Positions 1 through 5,365 of a DNA stretch of 5,674 nt are shown piece after piece (position 1 is the stretch's first letter; each line of letters begins with the position of its first letter). Source of the stretch: Candidatus Omnitrophota bacterium (GTDB lineage: Bacteria; Omnitrophota; Gorgyraeia; Zapsychrales; Zapsychraceae); the NCBI GenBank assembly GCA_030634235.1, contig DAOWBD010000071.1:1-5674 (forward strand). The letters are read 5' to 3'. The notes under the pieces are model-generated. The model saw nothing but the letters and a program-made list of their open reading frames with translations, did not search any database and was not told where the DNA came from. A program made the position numbers and the translations under genes.

Positions 1-666
1 ATGATGACCAAACGCAAAAGAGATGCGCAAGATTTAAAAATGGAAGATCCGTGGAGAGTTTTTCGCATCATGGCGGAATTTGTCGATGGCTTTCATGAGC
101 TTTCTGAAGTTGGCCCTGCGGTAAGCATCTTTGGGTCGGCAAGAACGAAAGAAACCAGTCCATGGTATAAACAGGCCGAGAAAACAGCGGCACTTCTTGC
201 CCAAAAGGGATATGCAGTTATTACCGGCGCAGGTCCCGGGATCATGGAAGCCGGAAATAAAGGAGCCGCAAAGGTGACGGGAGATTCTATCGGTTTGAAC
301 ATAGATCTGCCGTATGAGCAGAAGCCCAACCGTTATGTTAAACGGCTCATTTCGTTCCATTATTTTTTCTGCCGGAAGTTTATGTTTGTCAAATATGCCG
401 AGGCGTATGTCATTTTTCCCGGAGGGTTTGGCACCTTGGATGAATTCTTTGAAAGCACCACGCTGATCCAGACGGGGCGCATGGGGAAATTCCCCGTCAT
501 TCTTTACGGAAGTAAATTCTGGGGCGGGCTTATTGATTGGTTTAAGCAATCTGTGCTCAAAGAGAAAAATATCGATTCTGAGGATTTGAATATCTTTCAG
601 GTCGTCGATACGCCGGAAGGTGTCATTGAAGCGATCAAGAAATTCTACGCCAATAAGAAGAAATAA
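1..666 (+). CDS. LOG-family (TIGR00730-type) Rossmann-fold nucleotide 5'-monophosphate phosphoribohydrolase-like protein
   Basis: A 221-residue cytoplasmic protein of the LOG ('lonely guy')/lysine decarboxylase-like family. Characterised members hydrolyse the N-glycosidic bond of nucleoside 5'-monophosphates (AMP or cytokinin nucleotides), giving free base and ribose 5-phosphate. The Rossmann-type core begins at SIFGSAR (42-48). The glycine loop GAGPGIMEA is at 76-84, where many relatives have GGGPG. The conserved Arg-Lys pair is R125-K126, and the family hallmark PGGFGTLDE is at 140-148, with E148 the expected catalytic or binding glutamate. About 40 residues precede the core, as in the longer bacterial LOG subgroup. 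The gene starts at the first base of the window with two consecutive ATGs, so the ribosome binding site is out of view and a further upstream start is possible. It abuts purQ with no gap, so co-expression with purine synthesis is likely. The family call is secure; the true substrate is not known from sequence. Confidence 0.9.
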   Translation: MMTKRKRDAQDLKMEDPWRVFRIMAEFVDGFHELSEVGPAVSIFGSARTKETSPWYKQAEKTAALLAQKGYAVITGAGPGIMEAGNKGAAKVTGDSIGLNIDLPYEQKPNRYVKRLISFHYFFCRKFMFVKYAEAYVIFPGGFGTLDEFFESTTLIQTGRMGKFPVILYGSKFWGGLIDWFKQSVLKEKNIDSEDLNIFQVVDTPEGVIEAIKKFYANKKK

Positions 667-1479
667 ATGCCCAAGAAACCAAAAGTTATTGTTCTAAGGA
701 CTGCCGGGACCAACTGTGATGTCGAAACTGCTTTTGCGTTTGAAAGTTTTGGCGCGCAGGTCAATTCCGTGCATATCAATAAACTTTTTAGCGGTGATGT
801 TCATCTAAAAGATTATCATATTCTCGCGATCCCCGGCGGCTTTACCTACGGGGATGATATTGAATCAGGACGGATCCTGGCCAATGAATTGCGTATCCGG
901 TTAGGCGAGGACTTAAAACAGTTTGTCGGTGATGGAAAATTGATCATCGGCATCTGCAATGGTTTTCAGGTCCTGGTCAAATCGAGTATTCTTCCCGGAG
1001 TTCCGGATAAAAAAGGAAAAGAGGGGGATGGTCCTTCGCAGAAAGCGACTCTGATCAATAATGATTCAGGAAAATTTGAGGACCGGTGGTGTTACCTGAA
1101 GGTTCAGGGAAAAAGTGTTTGGACAGAAGGGCTTGACGGCACCGTCTATTACCCGGTCGCCCATGCTGAAGGAAAATTTGTTCTGCGTGACAAAGATGTC
1201 CTTGACCGGTTGAATACGAATGGGCAAGTGGCGTTCCGTTATTGCGGGCCTACCGGTAAGCGCGCGGCCTATCCCTGTAATCCTAACGGGTCCGTTGAGG
1301 ATATTGCGGGGATTACCGATCTGACAGGACGGGTGCTCGGTCTGATGCCGCATCCCGAGCGTCATTTCTTATTTACGCAGCATCCCTACTGGTCACGGTT
1401 GGATGCTAACGGTCGTTACGGGCAAGGCGCGAAGATCTTTAAGAATGGTGTCGATTACATTAAGGATAAGTTCTTATGA
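667..1479 (+). CDS. purQ: Phosphoribosylformylglycinamidine synthase, glutaminase subunit (PurQ, long form)
   Basis: Glutaminase subunit of FGAM synthase. It releases ammonia from glutamine for the ATP-dependent conversion of FGAR to FGAM (purine step 4), working with PurL and usually PurS. It is a class I glutamine amidotransferase: GTNCDVE at 14-20, PGGFTYGDD at 56-64, nucleophile C97 in GICNGFQ (95-101), AHAEGKF at 165-171, NPNGS at 205-209, and the His/Glu pair H229 and E231 in MPHPERH. At 270 residues it exceeds the roughly 225-residue Bacillus-type PurQ. The extra length lies mainly at about 110-160 and at the C-terminus. The HPERHFLFTQHPYW region recalls the glutaminase domain of large single-chain PurL. 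ATG 667 follows directly on the LOG stop codon and has only a weak purine-rich upstream (AAGAAG), which suggests translational coupling. The C-terminus overlaps purM by four bases. Confidence 0.95.
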   Translation: MPKKPKVIVLRTAGTNCDVETAFAFESFGAQVNSVHINKLFSGDVHLKDYHILAIPGGFTYGDDIESGRILANELRIRLGEDLKQFVGDGKLIIGICNGFQVLVKSSILPGVPDKKGKEGDGPSQKATLINNDSGKFEDRWCYLKVQGKSVWTEGLDGTVYYPVAHAEGKFVLRDKDVLDRLNTNGQVAFRYCGPTGKRAAYPCNPNGSVEDIAGITDLTGRVLGLMPHPERHFLFTQHPYWSRLDANGRYGQGAKIFKNGVDYIKDKFL

Positions 1480-2474
1480 AGAAAACAACGTATAAAAGCA
1501 GTGGGGTCGACATTAACAAGGCCAATGCATTTGTGAAGGCCATCAAAAGTGATGTGGCGAGTACCACCGGGGCTTCTGTCATTCGCCGCAAAGGCGCTTT
1601 TGGCGGGTTGTTTGCTTTAGCGAAGGGCCAATACAAGAATCCCGTATTGGTTTCTTCGACTGACGGGGTGGGGACAAAACTTCTTGTCGCGCAGGCAGCG
1701 GGCAAACATGATACGGTCGGTATTGATCTGGTCGCCATGAATGTTAACGATATTCTCTGCGTGGGGGCGAAGCCGCTTTTCTTTCTCGACTATATCGCTT
1801 GCGGTAAATTAAAGCCGAAGGTCTTAGGCGATGTTGTCAAAGGGATCGCCGCGGGATGCCGCCAATCAGGTTGCAGCTTAGTTGGCGGGGAAACCGCCGA
1901 GATGCCGGGGATGTACAAGCCGGATGAATATGACCTGGCCGGCTTTGCCGTTGGTATTGTCGAGAAGAAAAAGATCATCGACGGGTCGGCGATCAAGGCC
2001 GGGAATCAGGTGATCGGCCTGCCGTCGACGGGACTGCATTCGAATGGATTTTCCCTGGCGCGCAAGGTCCTTTCTTCGGCCGGGCAAAAGAAATATGCCA
2101 AACAGTTATTGGCGCCGACGCGCATCTATGCGAAGGAGGTTTCGGGGCTTCTTGCGAAGTTCCCTGTTCGCGGGATCGCGCATATTACCGGGGGGGCGTT
2201 CTATGATAAACTGACGAAGATCCTCCCGGCGGGCAAATGTTTCGCCATCGACCGTGGCAGCTGGCCCGTTCCGGAAATATTTCACATTATCCAAAAAAAG
2301 GGTAAAATAGGGGATCGTGAAATGTACCGGACATTCAACATGGGGATCGGCATGGCCTTTGTTCTTTCTTTGAAAGACGTCGCGAAAGTCAGTTCTTATC
2401 TTAAGAAGAAAAAAATAAAACATTACAAGATCGGCAGTGTCGTTAATGACACCAAAAGAAAGATCGTAATATGA
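1476..2474 (+). CDS. purM: Phosphoribosylformylglycinamidine cyclo-ligase (AIR synthetase, PurM)
   Basis: ATP-dependent cyclisation of FGAM to 5-aminoimidazole ribonucleotide (AIR), purine step 5; a cytoplasmic enzyme, dimeric in characterised relatives. At 332 residues it is near the usual length (about 345). It aligns end to end from memory with E. coli PurM: GVDINKANA at 10-18, the ATP/Mg-binding STDGVGTK at 61-68, GIDLVAMNVND at 82-92, LFFLDYIACGKL at 101-112, GETAEMPGMY at 138-147, STGLHSNG at 184-191, LLAPTRIY at 211-218, HITGG at 236-240 and EMYRTFNMGIGM at 282-293. The third glycine after HIT is Ala241 and the usual Asn nearby is absent (FYDK), a mild deviation. ATG 1476 lies in an ATGA overlap with purQ, with AAGGA at 1462-1466 nine bases upstream, which supports this start. 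The 3' end overlaps purD the same way. Confidence 0.97.
   Translation: MKKTTYKSSGVDINKANAFVKAIKSDVASTTGASVIRRKGAFGGLFALAKGQYKNPVLVSSTDGVGTKLLVAQAAGKHDTVGIDLVAMNVNDILCVGAKPLFFLDYIACGKLKPKVLGDVVKGIAAGCRQSGCSLVGGETAEMPGMYKPDEYDLAGFAVGIVEKKKIIDGSAIKAGNQVIGLPSTGLHSNGFSLARKVLSSAGQKKYAKQLLAPTRIYAKEVSGLLAKFPVRGIAHITGGAFYDKLTKILPAGKCFAIDRGSWPVPEIFHIIQKKGKIGDREMYRTFNMGIGMAFVLSLKDVAKVSSYLKKKKIKHYKIGSVVNDTKRKIVI
1617..1663 (+). other. Long imperfect inverted repeat (possible mRNA hairpin) inside purM
   Basis: A perfect 7-base arm CCAATAC (1628-1634) faces GTATTGG (1644-1650) across a 9-base loop. Pairing extends outward as RNA through two G-U pairs (1626-1627 with 1651-1652), skips T1653, continues through CGAAG (1621-1625) with CTTCG (1654-1658), skips A1659, and reaches TTAG (1617-1620) with CTGA (1660-1663, one wobble). 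About 18 pairs form in all. It lies wholly within codons upstream of and into the STDGVGTK-coding segment. Seen directly by base matching; folding energy was not computed, and any function is unknown. Confidence 0.4.
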
Positions 2475-3769
2475 AAATCTTAATTATCGGCTCCGGGGGG
2501 CGGGAACATGTTCTTGCCTGGAAGATCAAACAAAGCCCTTTAGTGAAAGAAATATATTGCGCGCCGGGCAACGGCGGGATATCCAAAATTGCCGAGTGTG
2601 TCGATATCAGCGTCGACGATATTCCGGCACTGATCCGGTTTGCGAGCGAAAAGAAAATTGACCTGACGGTTGTTGGTCCTGAAGCCCCGCTGGTGGCTGG
2701 GATTGTCGATGACTTTGAGCGCGAGGGCCTAAAAGTGTTCGGGCCGAGCAAGGAAGCCGCGCAGCTCGAAGGCAGTAAAATTTTCGCCAAAGAATTTATG
2801 TATGAATGGAACATCCCGACGGCAGGCTTCCAAAAGTTTTGCATCATAGAGGAAGCGAAGGAGTATCTGCGTCAAGTAATGTTTCCAGTTGTCGTTAAGG
2901 CTGACGGCCTCGCCGCCGGCAAAGGTGTGATCATCTGCCGGGATTTCATTGAAGCTGAAAAAGCGGTTGATGAGATCATGGCTGAGAGGATTTTTCAGGA
3001 GGCCGGGAATCAGATCATCATTGAAGAGTGTCTCGAAGGCGAAGAGGTCTCGATCCTTGCAATTAGCGACGGGGAGTGTTATTGCCTCCTGGATTCTTCG
3101 CAGGACCACAAGCGGATCTTCGACGATGACGTCGGGCCTAACACCGGCGGCATGGGGGCGTATTCTCCGGCGCCGATACTGACGGAAAAATTATATAAGA
3201 CTATTGAAAACCGCATCATTGATCCGGTTATCCGCGGGATGCAGAAAAGCGGGACGCCGTTTAAAGGTGTTCTCTATGCGGGCCTGATGATCACATTCGA
3301 CGGGCCGATGGTTCTTGAATTTAATGTCCGGTTCGGCGACCCTGAAACGCAGGCGATCTTACCGAGGATGAAGAGCGATATTGTCGAGTTAATGCTGGCG
3401 AGTTGCGACGGGCAGGTAGGAAACATTAAGCTCGAATGGGATAAGCGTAGCTGTGTTTGTGTCGTGATGAGCTCCGGAGGATACCCCGGCGAATATGAAA
3501 AGGGTAAAGAGATCTCCGGATTAAAAGATGCCGAAAAGATCGAAGATACGGTTGTTTTTCATGCTGGCACAAAAAAGGAAGACGGCAAGATCGTTACTTC
3601 CGGTGGTCGTGTTTTAGGTGTGACGAGTTTAGGCAACGGGATCGAGACGGCCATCGAACAGGTGTACAATGCTGTCGATAAAATAAATTTTGAACGATGT
3701 TTCTTCAGACGGGATATCGGGTCAAAGGCTTTTAAATGGGTCAGCCATAGGTCGCAGGTCACGCGCTGA
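2471..3769 (+). CDS. purD: Phosphoribosylamine-glycine ligase (GAR synthetase, PurD)
   Basis: Joins glycine to 5-phosphoribosylamine with ATP to give GAR (purine step 2); cytoplasmic, ATP-grasp fold. The 432 residues match the usual size (about 420-430). The N-terminal substrate-binding domain has IGSGGREHVLAWKI (6-19), APGNGG (31-36) and VVGPEAPLVAG (67-77). The ATP-grasp domain starts at GPSKEAAQLEGSK (91-103), with VVKADGLAAGKGV at 141-153, QDHKRIFDDDVGPNTGGMGAYSP at 211-233 (read in two overlapping parts, DHKR and PNTGGMGAYSP), and the metal-binding EFNVRFGDPETQ at 283-294. The conserved C-terminal end, RRDIGSKAF (413-421), is followed by about eleven unconserved residues. ATG 2471 sits in an ATGA overlap with purM, preceded by GA-rich AAAGAAAGA but no strong Shine-Dalgarno, so coupling to purM translation is likely. 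A 35-base gap follows before purE. Confidence 0.97.
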   Translation: MKILIIGSGGREHVLAWKIKQSPLVKEIYCAPGNGGISKIAECVDISVDDIPALIRFASEKKIDLTVVGPEAPLVAGIVDDFEREGLKVFGPSKEAAQLEGSKIFAKEFMYEWNIPTAGFQKFCIIEEAKEYLRQVMFPVVVKADGLAAGKGVIICRDFIEAEKAVDEIMAERIFQEAGNQIIIEECLEGEEVSILAISDGECYCLLDSSQDHKRIFDDDVGPNTGGMGAYSPAPILTEKLYKTIENRIIDPVIRGMQKSGTPFKGVLYAGLMITFDGPMVLEFNVRFGDPETQAILPRMKSDIVELMLASCDGQVGNIKLEWDKRSCVCVVMSSGGYPGEYEKGKEISGLKDAEKIEDTVVFHAGTKKEDGKIVTSGGRVLGVTSLGNGIETAIEQVYNAVDKINFERCFFRRDIGSKAFKWVSHRSQVTR

Positions 3770-3771
3770 CC
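3739..3771 (+). other. Two mutually exclusive hairpins at the purD/purE junction
   Basis: TGACC at 3767-3771, which includes the purD stop codon TGA, can pair with GGTCA at 3757-3761 (5 pairs, 5-base loop CGCGC). Extended as GCTGACC (3765-3771), it can instead pair with GGTCAGC at 3739-3745 (7 pairs, 19-base loop). The structures share their 3' arm and so compete. No T-tract follows, so this is not a standard terminator. Base matching is direct; a regulatory role is only a suggestion. Confidence 0.35.
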
Positions 3772-3792
3772 GGTTGTACGTGAATCCTTAAT

Positions 3793-3798
3793 GAGGAG
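3793..3798 (+). promoter_or_regulatory. Strong Shine-Dalgarno site for purE
   Basis: GAGGAG lies six bases before ATG 3805 and is the best ribosome binding site in the window, matching the fact that purE is the only purine gene here not overlapping or abutting its upstream neighbour. It sits inside a three-codon mini-ORF (ATG AGG AGT TAG, 3791-3802). TCCT at 3785-3788 could pair weakly with AGGA at 3794-3797. Confidence 0.75.
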
Positions 3799-3804
3799 TT
3801 AGTT

Positions 3805-4290
3805 ATGAACAATATTCAAGTCGCTATTATGATGGGAAGCAAGTCGGACCTTTCTGTTATGGAGAAGGCCGCGAAGATCCTAGAAGATTTCAAGGTTGCT
3901 TATGAGATGAAAGTGCTTTCGGCTCACCGTACTCCGAAAGAGACGGCGGAATATGCGCAAGGTTTGAGGGGAAACGGCGTGCGTGTTGTGATCTGCGGGG
4001 CGGGGGCTTCGGCTGCGCTTTCCGGAGTCGTCGCGGCGCATACGACGCTTCCGGTAATCGGTGTTCCGATCGACGCGACAGCGCTCAATGGCATGGATGC
4101 TTTGCTTTCGACGGTTCAAATGCCGCCGGGAGTTCCCGTCGGTGCGGTTGCTATCGGCGAAGCCGGCGCGAAGAACGCGGCTCTTTTAGCTTTGCGCATT
4201 TTAGGCGTCACGAACCAAGTCATTGAGACAAAGTTGGAAAAGTTCAAAGACGAACAAAGAAAAAAGATCTTAGGGATCAAACTTACTTGA
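3805..4290 (+). CDS. purE: 5-(carboxyamino)imidazole ribonucleotide mutase / AIR carboxylase (PurE)
   Basis: Forms CAIR at purine step 6, either by moving the carboxylate of N5-CAIR made by PurK (class I) or directly from AIR and CO2 (class II). The 161-residue length is typical of a stand-alone PurE; characterised relatives are octamers. Visible motifs are MMGSKSD (9-15), LSAHRTP (38-44) with H41 matching the conserved histidine of this motif, PVIGVPI (83-89) and LLSTVQMPPGVPVGAVAIG (100-118). HRTP and SxVQMPxGxPV point to class I. The usual GGAAHLPG loop reads GASAALSG (67-74): the His and Pro are replaced, and SAALSG resembles the SNALSG I recall from the class II Treponema enzyme. No purK lies in the window. 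The start is fixed by a GAGGAG site and by homology at the N-terminus. The stop overlaps the next gene by four bases. PurE identity is secure; mechanistic class is open. Confidence 0.95.
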   Translation: MNNIQVAIMMGSKSDLSVMEKAAKILEDFKVAYEMKVLSAHRTPKETAEYAQGLRGNGVRVVICGAGASAALSGVVAAHTTLPVIGVPIDATALNGMDALLSTVQMPPGVPVGAVAIGEAGAKNAALLALRILGVTNQVIETKLEKFKDEQRKKILGIKLT

Positions 4291-5351
4291 AAACAGAAAT
4301 CATTAAACTCGATCCTGCTTATCCCGACCTAAAGCAGATCGCCTATTGCGCGAAGGTCATCCGCAAGGGTGGCTTGGTCGTTTTTCCAACGGAGACGGTT
4401 TATGGCATTGCGGCGGATTTCTCCAATCCGCAGGCAATGAAACGTTTAAGGGAAGTGAAAAAGCGGGCCGATGACAAGCCTTTTTCGATCCTCATTTCTC
4501 AAACAGATTTGATATCGAACTATACACCGACGACCGACCCGAAATTATTTAAATTGATCTATGAATGTTGGCCGGGGCCGCTGACGGTCGTTGTCCCGTC
4601 GGAGGAAGAAGGGCAGACGATTGGGGTGCGCATGCCGGATCACCCTGTTGCCCTGCGGCTCGTTCAGGACTTGCAATGTACGATCGCCGCTCCGTCGGCG
4701 AATATCGAGGGCAACGAGCCACCGAAGACGTGTGTAGAGGCCTTAAGGGATCTAGATGGTTTAGTCGATGTCGCGATCGACGCGGGGACCGCGAGAATCG
4801 GAGCAGGGTCTTCTGTTATTGATATGACAAAAGAGGATCCTGTGGTCCTGCGGGGCGGGGTGATCACGCAGGAAGATGTCAATAGGATCACAGGGAAGAA
4901 GACCATACTGTTTGTTTGCACGGGTAATAGTTGCCGTTCGGTCATGGCCGAGTACCTTTTAAAAAGTGCGGTTCAGGGCCGTGATGATATTGAGGTGATG
5001 TCAGCGGGAACGGGCGTTTTTATCCGGTCGGCGGCAAGTTCTGAGACGGTGGCTGTTCTTGCTGAGGAAGGTATTGATGCGACCTCGCATCTCGCGCAGC
5101 CGATCAATACGATCTTGCTGAAGAAATCGGATATGATCATTGTGATGACCCGGAACCATCGCATTCAAGTGCTTGAACGCGTGCCGGAAGTGGAGCATAG
5201 GGTCTATTTGTTAAAAGAATTTGCTGATATTCCTTTTAAAGACGAAGGCAGCCTGGATGTTCCTGATCCTATCGGTAAGTCGAGGGGATTGTATAAAGAT
5301 TGTCTAGTAGAAATTAAAGAAGCGATCCATAAAATTGAAGAGCTGGTTTAA
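4287..5351 (+). CDS. tsaC: Fusion protein: TsaC/Sua5-type threonylcarbamoyl-AMP synthase + low-molecular-weight (YwlE-like) protein phosphatase
   Basis: A 354-residue two-domain cytoplasmic protein. Residues 1 to about 203 form a YrdC/TsaC domain, which makes threonylcarbamoyl-AMP from threonine, bicarbonate and ATP for the t6A37 modification of tRNAs. It shows FPTETVYG at 33-40, the KxR motif at K58/R60, GVRMPDHP at 113-120 and the SxN motif S137/N139 in APSAN. Residues about 204-354 are a low-molecular-weight phosphatase: the P-loop CTGNSCRS at 211-218 with nucleophile C211 and R217, SAGTG at 239-243, and general acid D327 in VPDPIG. Only a few residues link the domains, and the C-terminal Sua5 domain of longer relatives is absent. 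The start is TTG within a TTGA overlap with purE; AGGG at 4272-4275 lies 11 bases upstream, and the conserved N-terminus (TEIIKLDP) begins right after the TTG, so a later start is unlikely. Separate B. subtilis genes ywlC and ywlE hold these functions in the same order. Confidence 0.93.
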   Translation: MKTEIIKLDPAYPDLKQIAYCAKVIRKGGLVVFPTETVYGIAADFSNPQAMKRLREVKKRADDKPFSILISQTDLISNYTPTTDPKLFKLIYECWPGPLTVVVPSEEEGQTIGVRMPDHPVALRLVQDLQCTIAAPSANIEGNEPPKTCVEALRDLDGLVDVAIDAGTARIGAGSSVIDMTKEDPVVLRGGVITQEDVNRITGKKTILFVCTGNSCRSVMAEYLLKSAVQGRDDIEVMSAGTGVFIRSAASSETVAVLAEEGIDATSHLAQPINTILLKKSDMIIVMTRNHRIQVLERVPEVEHRVYLLKEFADIPFKDEGSLDVPDPIGKSRGLYKDCLVEIKEAIHKIEELV

Positions 5352-5359
5352 ATGACGGG

Positions 5360-5365
5360 GGAGGA
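5360..5365 (+). promoter_or_regulatory. Shine-Dalgarno-like GGAGGA set unusually close to the rpiB start
   Basis: GGAGG at 5360-5364 is followed by a single base before ATG 5366, much shorter than the usual 5-9 base spacing. No other in-frame start is available: upstream in that frame there is a TGA at 5336-5338 and no ATG, GTG or TTG between. The motif lies within a five-codon mini-ORF (ATG at 5352, right after the preceding gene's TAA, to TGA at 5367-5369) whose stop overlaps the rpiB start as ATGA. Translation by re-initiation or coupling is a possible explanation. Confidence 0.5.

Noticed and set aside
34..549. Antisense open frame of 171 codons opposite the LOG gene
   Set aside because: It lies entirely opposite a well-supported LOG-family gene, shows no recognisable motif, and its composition looks like a mirror of the coding strand.
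1628..1656. Rho-independent terminator within purM (stem then TTTCTT)
   Set aside because: The stem is AT-rich with a 9-base loop, the T-tract is short and broken, and the conserved genes continue downstream with overlapping starts.
2443..3109. Two antisense open frames (134 and 126 codons) opposite purD
   Set aside because: Both are opposite strongly conserved ATP-grasp enzyme sequence and have no recognisable domain or plausible ribosome binding context.
3770..3804. Promoter or terminator in the purD-purE gap
   Set aside because: At 35 bases there is no T-tract and no recognisable -10/-35 pair; only hairpin potential and a ribosome binding site are supportable.
4565..4822. Alternative-frame 85-codon open frame within the fusion gene
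   Set aside because: Its translation is rich in Arg and Gly with no domain and lies across the conserved TsaC frame; it is a by-product of GC-rich codons.
4860..4920. Internal start (GTG 4860) giving a separate phosphatase
   Set aside because: The GTG has no convincing Shine-Dalgarno upstream, it falls within the end of the TsaC domain (GGVITQEDV), and the purine-rich AGGGAAGAAG at about 4892 is followed by no start codon.
4899..5351. Arsenate reductase (thioredoxin-coupled ArsC) identity for the C-terminal domain
   Set aside because: The P-loop matches, but the extra redox cysteine pair of ArsC is absent and the YwlE/RpiB gene order and VPDPIG acid loop fit a phosphatase better.
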